Origin: Rhizomys pruinosus
Lineage: Eukaryota; Chordata; Mammalia; Rodentia; Spalacidae
Length of the DNA: 64,000 nt
Assembly: GCA_009823505.1 (NCBI GenBank)
Contig: VZQC01007982.1
Span: 2,371,150-2,435,149, forward strand
Direction: 5' to 3'
This document shows positions 44,481 through 56,391 of the stretch, in pieces; the first letter of the stretch is position 1, and every line of letters starts with the position of its first letter. The position numbers and the translations under genes are program-made. The notes beneath the pieces were generated by a model. That model was not told the DNA's origin. It worked only from the letters and a program-made list of their open reading frames with translations, and searched no databases.

Positions 44481-45344
44481 AAATTAGAATTTAATAAAGA
44501 GATAGAATCTCTAAAGAAAAGCCAAACTGAAATAAAACTTGAAATGAAAAACTCAGGAACCGAAACAAAAAGATTAGAGGAAAGGAAGTTGAGGAAATGG
44601 AACAGAGAATATAAGGTCTTGAAGATGAGGTTGGGGAATGAATCAAAGAGAATTTCAAAACTAAACATAGGAATAGGGGATATACAAGACCTCTGGTACA
44701 TCGTAAAAAGGCCAAACCTACAAATTATAGTGATAAAAGAAAGAGAATAAACCCAGGTCAAAGGCACAGGAAATATTTTTAATAAAATCATAGAAAAATT
44801 CCAACATATAGGGAAAGAGATACCTATCAAGGTATAAAAGGCACACAGAACAGCAAATGGACATGGCTGGGAAAATACTCCCCATGTCATATAATATTTT
44901 AAACACTAAAAGTACAGAACAAAGAAAAGATAGTGAAAAGCTGTGAGAGAGACAGATCAAATCACATATAAAGGCAGGCCCTGACCTTTTAATGGAGATT
45001 ATGAAAGCCAAAAGGGCTTGGACTCCTACGAGTTAGGGAAGAACATGGGTTCTAGCCCAGACTACTATGCCCAGCAAAACTATCAGTTTTAATTGAAGGA
45101 GAGAAAAACTTTGCATGATAAAAATAGATATAGGAAATTTGTAGCCATGAAAATAGCTCTAAAGAGAGCACTCGAAGGAATACTTTGAGTGAGAAGAAAA
45201 GATTAAACACTCATAAGAGGGCACAAATAATAAATAAAGCATCCCAGAATAGTTATCCAAAAGAGAACAGTAGTACAACACTAACATAGTAGGAATTAAT
45301 AAACATTGGTTAATAATAACTCTCAATGATAATGGTCTCAACTC

Positions 45345-47912
45345 CCTATTCCACCAGAAAACTCCTAGAAATGATTAAGAGTTTCAGTAAAGTGGTAGGA
45401 TACAAAATTAACCTGGAAAAATCAGTAGCCTTTCTTTACACTAACAAAAGCAACTGGAGAAGGAATATAAGGAGACCTTTCCACTCCCAATAACCTCAAG
45501 AAAATAAAATACCTGAGAACAAACTTAACCAAAGACACCAAAGATCTCTACAATAAGAATTTTAAATCCCTGAAGAAGGAGATTGAAGAAGACATCAGAA
45601 GATGGAAAAACCTCCTATGCTCATGGATCAGAAAAATTAATATAGTAAAAATGTCCATTCTACCCAAATTAATATATTATTTAGCGCAATTCCAATTAAA
45701 ACCCCCATGAATTTCTTTACAGACTTGGAAAAAAATCCAAAAATTCATATGGAAAAACAAAAGACTCAGAATAATTAAAGCAACTCTGAGTGAAAAGTGC
45801 AATACAGGGGGGGAATCACTTTACCAGACTTTAAGATATATTACAGGGCTATAGTCATAAAGACAGCCTGGTACTGACACAAAAACAGACCCATTGACTA
45901 ATGGAACAAAATTGAAGATCCAAACTTGAGCTCATACAATTTCAGCCATCTCATATTCAATAAAGGGGCCAACAAAGCTCAATGGAGGAAAGATAGCATC
46001 TTCAGCAAATGGTGTTGGCAGAACTAGATCACCATTCATAGAAGAACAAAATTAATACCCTACCTCTCACCATGTACAAAAATCAACTTCAGGTGAATCA
46101 AAGACCTCAACCTGAAGCCCAAAACTCTGAAGGTGATAGAAGAGAATTTTGGCAGCAACCTACAAGACATAGGTGTAGGAAAAGACTTTCTAAATCAGAC
46201 AGCAGCCGTGCAAGAAATAAGGTCAACAGTTGACAAGTGGGACCTTATCAAACTCAAAAGCTTCTGTACAGTGAAAGAAACAATCAAGGAAGTGAAGAGA
46301 AAACCCACAGAGTGGGAGAAAACCTTCACCAGTGATACAGAGAGCATTAACTTTCAGAATATATAGACTACTGAAAAAACAAAGAAGAAAACAAATGACC
46401 TACTCAAAAGATTGAGTAAAAAGCTGAACAGAGAATTCACCAGTGAGGAAATAAAGATGGCTAAGAAACATCTTAAAACGTGTTCAACATCTTTAATAAT
46501 TAAGGAAATGCAAATTAAAACCACTTTAAGCTATCATCTCACTCCAATAAGACTGGCTAGGATCAAGAAAACAAACAAACAAAAAAACTCCAAATGCTGG
46601 GAGATAGTCATGGGGGAAAGGGGGATCACTCATCACTGCTGGTGGAATGTAAACTCCTACAACCACTATGGAAAAGCATTGTGGACGACCCTTTGGAAGA
46701 CTCAAAATGGGTCCTACTACCTGACTCATACACCACTCCTAGGGTATATCAACCAAACTCATCCTATCTGCAGATGATCATCACATGCTTGTTAATACGT
46801 CTCAGCTATCTCTTACAATAGTCACAATGAGCATGGAACCAACCCAAATGACCCCACCTATTCACTGACGAGTTGGTGGGAGAAAAATGTAGTAATCCAA
46901 ACATAATGGAGTTATATGTATCGGTCAGTTAAAGAAGTGATGAACTATTGGGGCTGGAGAGATTGTCACCCTAGCTGGCTGATTATAGGAAATAGAAGTT
47001 GCCGACTCCGGCTCTTTGCAGAGGAGCGGGTTTCGACCTCCCACGCCATAATCCCACATAGCTGAGCTGCAGTAAACCTGTCTGTACCTCCAATTTCCAG
47101 GAGAACTCCATGTTTCGCCTCACGGTTCGTGGTGATTCCGAGACCCTCTTCTGACCTCCGCGGCATTGCACGACACGGGTGCACAAACTTGCATGCAGAC
47201 AGTACATTCATACACATACAGAAATAAATAAAAATTAAAAAAAAAAAGAAGGATGAACTTTGCAGGTAAACGGATGGAACTCGAAGCCATTATGCTAAAT
47301 GAAGTAACACAGTCCCAGAAAAAAAAAAAAAACAGGGAATGGTTTCCCTCATTTGTGAATGTTAGCACCAAATCCCCAGTTGAAAGGCAAGCTGAGCAGC
47401 ATTTATTGTTATATTTATTTTTATCTGTGCTGCTATAATGTGAATCTCTTAGCGGGGCTCTAGAATTAACTTACCACTTATTTTCAGACATTGTAATTAC
47501 TATATATGTGTGGAAGGTATGTATTCATAATTTAGAGTAATATAAAATTAAAGGGAAAAAGTGTGAATTCCTAAAAAGCATTTTGGAATTAACATACAGT
47601 TTATTTTCAGGGATCATAATTTTGGTACATATGTGATGTTTTATTTTGGAGCAATACAAATGGGAGGGAACAACAACATAAAGACTGGGTCAAAGAACTG
47701 ACTGATACAGCTAAATTCTGCCCAAAACAAAAAACCTCTCCAGGTAAAAACTTTAAAAAGACTGAGAGAGAGATGCAGGATGTGTATGGCAGAATGCATG
47801 AACTGGGGTGGGGTGGGGGGAAGGGAAAGGGGAATATATCTAAATTGAACTGAAAGATGATGTATGAAATACACAAAACATCAATAAAAGTATTTTATTT
47901 TTTTAAAAAAGA
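45345..47912 (+). mobile_element. Younger L1 (5'-truncated) inserted into the Lx L1
   Basis: Starts in ORF2 after the RT core (ccaccagaaaactcctagaaatg) and runs through the thumb, an open C-terminal piece at 46412-46777 with CSTSLIIKEMQIKTTLSYH and HHCWW residues, and a 3' UTR with the two-part duplication, to gcagaatgcatgaac and poly(A). The host L1 stops at 'ggtctcaactccctattcc' and resumes with 'gacacagacttaactgattg', which are adjacent in intact L1. No clear target duplication remains. Confidence 0.92.
46951..47246 (+). mobile_element. B2 SINE, internally rearranged, in the younger L1
   Basis: Starts ggggctggagagattg and ends with a young-type 3' part (ctccgcggcattgcacgacacg, cagacagtacattcatacac, A tail). 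In between, segments such as gctggctgattatagg do not align with other copies. Flanks agaagtgatgaact and agaaggatgaact are the target duplication. Confidence 0.9.
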
Positions 47913-50401
47913 CACAGACTTAACTGATTGTATTAGAAAACAGGATCCACCAATTTTCTACCTCCATGAAACCTACTTCACCATCAGTGATTAACACCAA
48001 TTTAGGGTAAAATGATAGAAAAACATATTCCAAGCAAAGGCAACTAAGAAACAACCAAGCGTAGACTTTCAAATACCTGACAACATAGACTTCAAGCTAA
48101 AACTAATACAAATAGACAAAGAGATAGGAAAGGTCACTTCATACTCATTAAAGGAAAAAATACATCCAGAAGGTATTACAACCATACAACCTATTATATA
48201 TATCACCACCCAATTTCCTAAAAAAAAAAAAAAAACTCTATTAGGTCTAAAATCACAAATTGACTGCAATGCAGTAATAGAGGGTGACCCTATTCTCACC
48301 AATAGAATGGTCAACCAGACAAAGAGTAAATAGAGAAACCCTGAAGTTAAATGACATCATAAATCAAATGGACCTAACAGACATCTACAGAACATCCCAA
48401 CCAAACACCAAAGAATACTTTTTCTTCTCAGCAGCCAATGGAGCTCACTCTAAAATTGATCACATATTAGGCACAAAGCACATCTCCACAAATTGGGGAA
48501 AATTGAAATAACATCCAGTATTCCATCTGGCTACAAAGGAATAAAGCTAGATATCAACAAGAATAAAAATGTGAAAAAATTACACAAACTCATGGAAGCC
48601 AAACAACAGATTACTGAATGAAAATTGAACCAAGGGAGCAATCAAGAAGGAAATAACATTTCCTAGAATTGAGTGAAAATGAAATCACAACATATCAAAA
48701 TCTATGGGACACAATGAAGGGTCTCCTAACAGGAAAACAGAGTATTAAGTGCCTACAACAGAAAATTAGAAAAATCTCATATTAGTAAATTAATGATGTG
48801 CCTGAAGGCCTTGGGAAAATAAGAACAAGCAATACCTAAAAAGAGTAGATGGGAAGATATCAATAATATCAAGACTCAAATTAATGAAATAGAAACAAAG
48901 AAAACATACAAAGAATCAGTGAAATGGCTGGTTCTTTGAAAATGTTAACAAACCTTTAGCCAAATTAACCAAAGGAAGAGAGAGAAGACCCAGATTAATA
49001 AACTCAAAGATGAAAAGGGAAACTTTGCAACAGACCCTGAGGAAATTCAGAAAGCTATAAGGGTATACTCTAAAAATCTATTTTCTACTAAATTAGAAAC
49101 CCTAAAATAAATGCATACATTTCTATATATGCATGGCCTACCAAAGTTAAATCAAAACTCCATAAATATTTTAAACAGACCCATAACAACCTAAGAGATA
49201 GATGCAGTAAGTAAAAACATCCCAACAAATAAGAGTCCAGAACTAGATAGATATAGTATAGAATTCTACCCAAACTTCAAGGCAGAACCCATATCAATAC
49301 CCCTAAAATTATCCCATAAAATAGAAAAGGAAGGAACATTCCTCAATTCTTTCTATGAAGGCAGTGTCACTCTAATACCCAAACTAAATAAAGACCCAAC
49401 AAAAAGAGAAAATTATAGGCCAATCTCTCTGACAAATATAGATGTAAAAATACTCAATAAAATACAAACCAAATACAAGAACACATTGGAAAGATCATTC
49501 ACCATAATCAGGTTGGATTCTTCCAAAAGATTCAGGAATGATTGAACATACTAAATGATATGTTTGTGTAAACCACACATAAACAGACTGGATGTCAGAA
49601 ACCACATCATCATCTCATTGCATGCAGAAAAGGCCTTTGACAAAATCTGACATCCATTCATGATAAAAATCACGGAGAACCTATGAATACAGGGGACATA
49701 TCTCAAGATAAAAAGCCAATATTCAGCTCCACGGCCAACATTATACTAAACGGAGAAAACCTCAAATCACTCCCATTAAAATCAGGAACAAAAAAAGGAA
49801 TGTCTACTCTCTCCATTCCTGTTCAAAATAGTACTTGAAGTCTTAGCTAGAGCAAGAACACATTGGAAAGATTATTCACCATAATCAGGTTGGATTCTGT
49901 GCTGTTTTTATTACAAATGGAGGAGAAAAGGAGGGTACACTTGAAAAGGAAGAACTCAAAATATCCTTATTTGCATGTGATATGATTCTATACATAAAAG
50001 ACCCCCAAAGATCCACCCCAAATCTTCTGGAGCTGACAAACACATTCAGCAAAGTAGCAGGATATAAAATTAACAAGCCTTCCTATATACCAAAAACAAT
50101 CAGCTGGAGGAAGAAATCAGAAACAGTTTCATTTACAGTGGTCTCAAAGTCCCTGAAATATCTTGGAATAAATATAACTAATGAAGTAAAGAACTTATAT
50201 AATAAAAAAGAGCTTTAAATCTAAGAAAGAAATTGAAGATACCAGCAGCTGGAAAGACCCTCCATGCTCCTGGATTTGTAGGGTTAATATTGTGAAAATG
50301 GCCATCTTACCGAAAGCAATCTATAAAATCCATGTAATACTCATTAAAATACCAGCACAATTCTTCACGGAAATTGAAAAAAAACCTCAAATTTCATGGA
50401 A

Positions 50402-50429
50402 ACACACACACACACACACACACACACAA
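50402..50429. repeat. (CA)n microsatellite grown inside L1 ORF2
   Basis: About 27 bases of CA at a place where L1 normally has a short 'ggaacacaaaa'-like run, within otherwise recognisable ORF2. Confidence 0.95.
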
Positions 50430-50473
50430 ATGATAGCCGAAATCATCCTGAACAGTGAAAGAACTTCTGAGGG

Positions 50474-50512
50474 CATTATTATTATTATTATTATTAATTA
50501 TTATTATTATTT
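50474..50512. repeat. (ATT)n microsatellite grown inside L1 ORF2
   Basis: About 12 ATT units, interrupted once (ttaattatt), in ORF2 between a 'cttctgagggcatt' segment and a 'ctgatctcaagctatactac' segment. Confidence 0.95.
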
Positions 50513-50734
50513 CTGATCTCAAGCTATACTACAGTAATACAAACAGCACAGTACTGACATAAAAACAGACACATTGATCAGTGAATAGATGTGAAAAATG
50601 AGATTTAAATCCACACATTTATGGCCACCTGGTTTTTGACAAAGGAACCAAAAATGCACACTGGAGAAAAGACAGCATGTTCAACAAATGTTGCTGGTCA
50701 AACTGGATAGTCGCATGTATAAGAATGAAATTAG

Positions 50735-50984
50735 GGGCTGGAGAGATAGCCAAGCGGTTAAGAGCACCGACGCTTCTTGCATCTTCCCGTGTCTCTCCCC
50801 CTCACCCCCCTTGCTTCTAGCCCCGCTGTCCCTCCCCTCCAGTCATACCTCCCGTTCAGGGGAATCCGCGCCCCTTTCTGCCTACCGCGGCATTGCACGA
50901 CACGGAGTACACTCATACACATAAAAAAAAAAAAGACAGTACATTCATACACATAAAAAAAAATAAAAAAAAAAAAAAAAAAAA
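50735..50984 (+). mobile_element. B2 SINE with rearranged middle and doubled 3' end
   Basis: A 14-bp target duplication, aagaatgaaattag (50721-50734 and 50985-50998), flanks it. The 5' part is B2. The middle is a pyrimidine-rich stretch unlike other copies. The 3' end motif acattcatacacataaaa occurs twice (gtacactcatacacat then gtacattcatacacat), each with its own A run. Confidence 0.94.
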
Positions 50985-52721
50985 AAGAATGAAATTAGAT
51001 CTTTGTCTCTTACCCTGCAAAAAATTCAACTCCAAACGGATCAAGGACTTCAACATAAGACATGATACCCTGAATATAATAGAGGAGAGTAGGGGGTACA
51101 TTGGAACTTATAGGCACAGGAAAGGGCTTTTTGTATAGGACTTCTATAGCATAGACATTAAGTCCAACAATTGACGAAAGGGACCTCATGAGACTAAAAA
51201 GCTTGAACACCAAACAACAGCATCATTTGAGTGAAAAGGCAACCTACAGAATGGGAAAAGTCTTTACTGGCTGTACCCCAGACATGGGAATAGAATAAAA
51301 ATATAAAAAGTAATAAAAAACTAAACATCAAAAGAACAAATAACCAATTAAAATTGGGGCAAGGAGCTGAACAAGGAGTTCTCAAAAGTTGAAATGCAAA
51401 TGACTGATACTTTTTCAAATATTCAATATCTTTAGTCATCAGGGAAATGTAAATTAAAACTACTCTGAGATTTCATCTTACCCCACTAATGACTAAAATA
51501 ACAAAAAACGAACAATGACAAATTCTGGTGACGATGTGGGGAAAAGGAAAACTTTGTCCATTGCTGGTGGGAGTGAAAACTTATGGAAATCAGTGTGGAG
51601 ATTTCCCCCCAAACTAGAAATCCATCTGAAATGTGATCTAGCAGTACCAGTCTTGGGCATATACCCAAAAGTCTCTATGTCCTACTACCCAGGTACCACC
51701 ATGTTCATGGCTGCCCATTTCAAAATAGAAAATGGAAACAACCTAGATATTCATCGACTGATGAATGGGTAATGAAAGCATGGTATAGTTACACAATGGA
51801 ATATTATTCAGCTATTGAAAACAGTGTTCTTGAGTGAGGTAACCCAGATCCAGAAAAATAAATGTAGCGTGATCTCCCTCATACCTGGATGCTAGCTTTG
51901 AATCCTTAGATCTGCATGTTTCAATCAGAAATCCAAAGAGGTCAGGAAACTAATAAAAGGGAGGCTTCCTGGGAAGGGGTATGGAATGCCGTGATATAAA
52001 GAGGAAAAGAGAATAACAGAGTAAGAAGGATGAAATGGGAATGGAGAACAGGGCAGAGGAGAGAGTATGGGGAGAAATAACTAGCAGTAAAGGCCTTCTG
52101 AAAACATCACATGGGAGCCTACCACTGCAATATCCTCTTTAAATATATAGGTATACATTACAAAAAGATATTTAAAGGAGTTATAACACAGTGACGTTGT
52201 CCTACTAGACGCTGTAAGTCAGCAAAGGAAAAGCCCAGTGCTGAGAAGGGACTTGCTTTTTTGAAACTGTTGACCAGAGGTTCCATAGACCCTCAAACAG
52301 TACTGGCCATTGCCGCCGTCCTTAGTTACTGATCATAACTTGACAGTAAGACTCTATTGTTGAAGACACTGCATGCATGAGATGTAGAACAAACAGGGAG
52401 AAATCAAGCTGATACTCACTTCAAAGGTTTATTTCTACCAGCTAGTGTTCATGGTGCTGGAAGGTGCCATGCACACTAGAAGAGAAAATCAGTCATCAGT
52501 TTTATCCAGCTGTGAATCCTGTGGCTACAACAACAACTGGCCTGGTAAGATATGCACACTGGTGCAATAATGGCAGCAATAATTGTGGGAGTAACTACTG
52601 TCTCATTGGATTTAAGGTCTGTTTCACAAGATGGAACCCACACATGACATTAATGTTAGGCTAGACAAGTCACAGTCCATAGCGAAGAGCCCAATACTAT
52701 TATTCTGCTAAATAGATTGTT

Positions 52722-52913
52722 CTAGTTTGCTTTAAATCACTGTGAGAAAACACTCTAACTAATACTAACTTCATGAGGAAAGGGTTTATTTGTCTCACAT
52801 CTCCCAGGTCACAGTTCATCACTTAGGGAGCCCAAGGTAGGGAATTCAGGGCAGGAACCTGGAGGCAGGAGCTGAAGCACAGGCCATGGAAGCCCATACT
52901 CAGCCTGCTTTCT
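52722..52913 (-). mobile_element. LTR-like insertion in the Lx 3' UTR
   Basis: 'ctagtttgctttaaatcactgtgagaaaacac' then 'gaacctggaggcaggagctgaag' and 'ggccatggaagcccatactcagcc' match a rodent repeat usually met as a reverse MaLR-like LTR. The L1 host motif is repeated around it: ttctgctaaat before, ttctgttaaat after. Confidence 0.65.
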
Positions 52914-53419
52914 TCTGTTAAATGATTCCTAATGACTTATTGCTATACCTATAGATGAATGCATCTCTTGACTCTCTGAAGAGAAGCTTCCTTATGCAAC
53001 AGACGGTGATTAATACAGAGACCTATAACTTACCAGTATGCAGAGAATAAGAGGCTGCAGGTGCTTATCCCTGAATAAATACATATCAAACTTCTGCTGT
53101 GTCAGCCTCAGGGATCATTGCAGAAGATGGGATGGAAAGATTTTAAGGGTGAGAAGAGGTGTTTTCCAGACAGCTGGGTAGTTACTCGTATGACCTCACA
53201 GCAATTCCCACATAAGCTCAACCCAGACAAAAATCCCAGGGTGGACATGGGGAGGTGGGTAAGAAATTCAAACCTGAGCAACTATTGGCAACTGATGGAT
53301 GTTGGGAGGAGGAGCATCAGCCTTATGAGACCCTTGGGAGGTTGACCAGGCTCTGGTGGATGTATTCACACTGAAACGCGTTTGGGGCACAAGTTTGACT
53401 CTATAGGCATATATAGTGA

Positions 53420-53427
<8 letters not shown>

Positions 53428-53452
<25 letters not shown>
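53428..53452. repeat. (AT)n microsatellite in L1 3' UTR
   Basis: About 25 bases of AT in the Lx tail. Confidence 0.95.
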
Positions 53453-53457
<5 letters not shown>

Positions 53458-53589
53458 TGAGTGGGAGGGTAGAGTAGGGATGTGCAGATGAGGGAGGGGT
53501 CTAAATAAGATTAAAATATGTGAAATTTATAAAATTCATTATAAATAAAAATTAATTTAATTGTTTAAAAAAGAAGAAGGGATTTTGAA

Positions 53590-54190
53590 CCTAGAGTTCC
53601 ATTGCTGTGACAAAATACCAGAGAGAAACAACTTAAAAGAAAAGCTTTATTTAGCTCATGGTTCAGGGCTTATAGTTTCTTTTTTCTTTTCTGTCTTTTT
53701 GACATGAGGTCTCCCTGCAGGCCCTGCTGGTCTGGAACCCCCTATGGAGACCAGGCTGGCCTAGAACTCACAGAGAGCCTCCTGCTGGTCTGGAACGCCC
53801 TATAGAGACCAAGCTGGCTTAGTACTCACAGAGAGCCGCCTGCCTCTGCCTCCCAAGTGTTGAGATTAAAGGGTCATAGTTTCTTACAGATGTTTCAGTT
53901 TAGGGTCAGGTGGCTCTTTTGCTACTGGGCTCTGAGAAGGCAGCAAATCACGACAAGAGCGGTGATAGGGCCCAGTTGCTTGGCTCCTGATTGACAGGAA
54001 GCAGAGAGTGAGACGGAAGGAGCCGAGACAAGCCGTGTCTTTCTAGGCAAGCCACACAATGACATACTTGCCTCACTAAGTCCCATCTTCCATACCATTA
54101 TGCCACAACTCTATCGTGGATCCACATTGATTAGGTTAGTGCACTCACTTCCCCTCCAAAGCCTGTCTTCAGGCAATCAAGCCCCTAACA
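53590..54190 (-). mobile_element. MaLR-type LTR split by a B1
   Basis: 'gagttccattgctgtgacaaaatacc' and 'ctttatttagctcatggttcagg' precede the B1; 'ggcagcaaatcacgacaagagcgg' and 'cctcactaagtcccatcttcc' follow it. Together they form one reverse LTR. Confidence 0.75.
53682..53872 (-). mobile_element. B1 SINE with internal 58-bp tandem duplication
   Basis: Reverse B1 in which ctgctggtctggaac... (53724-53781) is repeated at 53782-53839 with a few changes, making the element ~190 bp. Flanks cttatagtttctt (53669-53681) and gtcatagtttctt (53873-53885) form the target duplication. Confidence 0.93.
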
Positions 54191-54194
54191 CAGG

Positions 54195-54455
54195 AGACCC
54201 AGAATGCATAGAATAGAAAGGGATTATTTTAGCAGTTCCAGGTGACAGTCCATCATAGTGGAGAAGTCATAGGGACAGGAGCTTGGGACACTTGATCACA
54301 ATGCAGTCAAGAAACAGAAAGGAATGAACTACTGCATTCATACTGGTGCTAAGCTTGCTTTTTCTACTCTTAAATACTTCAAGATCCTCTGCCTAGTAAA
54401 TGTGCCACAGTGAATCTTCCCACGTCAATTAATGTAATCAAGTAATTCCCTAGAT
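54195..54455 (-). mobile_element. MaLR-type LTR fragment, reverse
   Basis: 'gggattattttagcagttccaggtgacagtccatcatagtggagaag' and 'atactggtgctaagcttgctttttc' fit a reverse ORR1-like LTR. The 3' part is eroded. Confidence 0.6.
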
Positions 54456-54463
54456 TGTGAGCT

Positions 54464-54790
54464 GGAGCTGTGGTCCTCTCCTGTGATCCCGGAGCTGTGG
54501 TCCCCTCCTGTGATCTCAGAGCTGTGGTCCTCTCCTGTGATCCTGGAGCTGTGGTCCTCTCCTGTGACCCGGAGCTGTGGTCCCCTCCCGTGATCCCGGA
54601 GCTGTGGTCCCCTCCTGTGATCTCGGAGCTGTGGTCCTCTCCTGTGATCCTGGAGCTGTGGTCCTCTCCTGTGATCCTGGAGCTGTGGTCCTCTCCTGTG
54701 ACCCGGAGCTGTGGTCCCCTCCTGTAAGCTGGAGCTGTGGTCCCCTCCTCTAAGCTAGAGCTGTGGTCTCCAGCTTTGAGCTATGGTTCT
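54464..54790. repeat. Minisatellite, 26-27 bp unit, about 12 copies
   Basis: The unit begins gagctgtggtcc and ends in tgtgatcc/tgtgatctc/tgtgaccc variants. The variant order (cccg, ctca/ctcg, cctg, acccg) recurs, suggesting a higher-order unit of four to five copies. The last copies decay (taagctg, taagcta, tttga). Its 27-base unit leaves a repetitive 85-residue frame that is not a gene. Confidence 0.97.
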
Positions 54791-54870
54791 CCATTCTTCT
54801 GGTAGTTGACTGATGATGGAGCAGACTGGAGGATGGAGGACTTCCAGATGTGGAGAAGCCGTCTTAACCT

Positions 54871-55850
54871 TCTTTTTATTTTTAAATATTTTGTATTGAA
54901 GTTTTATACATTTCATACAGCATTTCTCAATCCAGTTTAGACTCATTCCTCTTTCCATGGCTCCCACCGCACTAGAGCCTGTACATTCTGCCATACATGT
55001 CTTGCATCTTTTTCTCAGTCTTTTTGAAGTTTTTCTTTGCAGAGGTTTACTATTTGGGTCAGAAGTTTACTTTTTTGCTCAGTTCTTTGATCCAGTCCTT
55101 TTGTTGTTGTTGTTCCCTCCAATTTGTATTGCTCTAAAATATGCATATATATATATTTATATCACATATACCTAAATTATGATGACTGAAAATAATCTAT
55201 AAGTTAATTCCAAAATGTGTTTATGAATTTACATTATTTCCCTTTAATTTTATATTACTCTAAAATATGCATACATATCCTCCACCCATATACCAATATT
55301 ACAAAGTCTGAACATAAGTATTAAGTTAATTCTTGAGCCCATTAAGGGATTCACCTTTTAACTGTAACATTGCTTTCAGATAAAAATAAATATAACATTG
55401 ACAATGCTTAGTTTGCTTTGCAACTAAGGATTTGGTGCTAGCATCCACAAATGAGGGATACCATTTGTTGTTTGTTTTCTGAGACTCTGTTACTTCACTT
55501 AGCATAATATCTTCTAGTTTCATCCATTTACCTGCAAAGTTCATGATGTTGTCTTTCTTTACCACCGCATAAAACTCCATTGTGTAGATGTACCACATTT
55601 TCTTTATCTACTCTTTGGTTGAGGGACACTTGGGTTGGTTCCAGCTCTTCGCTATCGTGAAGAGAGCTACAGTAAACATGGATGTGCATGTATCTCTGCG
55701 ATAGGATGAGTCTTGTGGGTATACACCCAGGAGTGGTGTGGCTGGGTCAGGTGAGTCTTGTGGGTATACACCCAGGAGTGGTGTGGCTGGGTCACATGGT
55801 GTCTCAGCCTTCTTGGAGTGGTTGCATTCCCCACAACCATCTCTCACAAG
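54871..55850 (-). mobile_element. L1, 5'-truncated: ORF2 C-terminus and 3' UTR
   Basis: Poly(T)-side 3' UTR with 'gtacattctgccatacatg', the two-part UTR duplication (55137-55330) and then ORF2 C-terminal coding sequence in two frames of 90 and 79 residues (WYIYTMEFYAVVKKDNIMNF; SWNQPKCPSTKE). A 45-bp duplication adds 15 residues in frame (PATPLLGVYPQDS twice). The 5' limit is approximate. Confidence 0.92.
55706..55795. repeat. 45-bp tandem duplication in L1 ORF2
   Basis: tgagtcttgtgggtatacac... at 55706-55750 and 55751-55795, nearly identical and a multiple of three. Confidence 0.96.
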
Positions 55851-56376
55851 GTCCCATATTGTGCATGGCAGAGGCTTTGCTTCTGTGTCTCATTTATGCT
55901 GGAGACAGGGAGGTTTCTGCCATTTGGAGTTTTTAGTCTTAGGAAGTCTGGTTCTCAACAATGGACCTCCAGCCTCCCCCGTTGGGCAGCATGGTCTTGA
56001 CATTGTGGCATCCAGGCCTTATTGTTAGATCTTTCCCATTTACATTCACGAAGACATTGTCCATCTCCTTTCTATTACTTTTCTATAGCTCCAATGAACC
56101 TTCACCTGTGCCCTACAGAGAACGTTAAACACCCAACTGAACTTCTAGAGATAAAAAGTCTCAAAACTTAAAAAAAAAGTAGATAATTCCCCAGAGACAC
56201 ACTCACAAGTCAATCTGATACAGTTGATATTGATAATTTCAACTAGTCATCACAATGCCCCATTCCTTTCTCTGGGGGAAGATGTTTATTATGCACCATT
56301 ATATATTGAAGTGTGTAACTTGCTCTTGATTTTATAGGTATTCAGCTAAGAACATAACTTTGAGTCTCAGAGACTT
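55851..56376. other. Unassigned sequence
   Basis: No family recognised. A 96-residue plus frame starting in the L1 has no domain. Confidence 0.5.
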
Positions 56377-56391
56377 TGAACTTGGACTTTT

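Larger units (their letters stand above)
43133..53570 (+). mobile_element. Old near full-length Lx-type L1 carrying later insertions
   Basis: In order: a probable 5' UTR (43133-43638); an ORF1 start at about 43639 reading as MNNQDTM; ORF1 coiled-coil region (44055-45000); the ORF1/ORF2 junction and ORF2 start near 45300; endonuclease region with SKIDHILG at about 48448-48478; reverse transcriptase with FACD instead of FADD near 49970; ORF2 C-terminus to about 51920; and an Lx-type 3' UTR to an A-rich end at ~53570. Subtracting the insertions leaves about 6.7 kb, close to full length. All frames are broken. A weak flanking match (aagggaccttgtgac near 43118, aagggattttgaac near 53577) may be a decayed target duplication. 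Confidence 0.85.

Noticed and set aside
54470..54727. Repetitive 85-residue frame
   Set aside because: It is a by-product of the 27-base period of the minisatellite, and units of 26 bases shift the frame.
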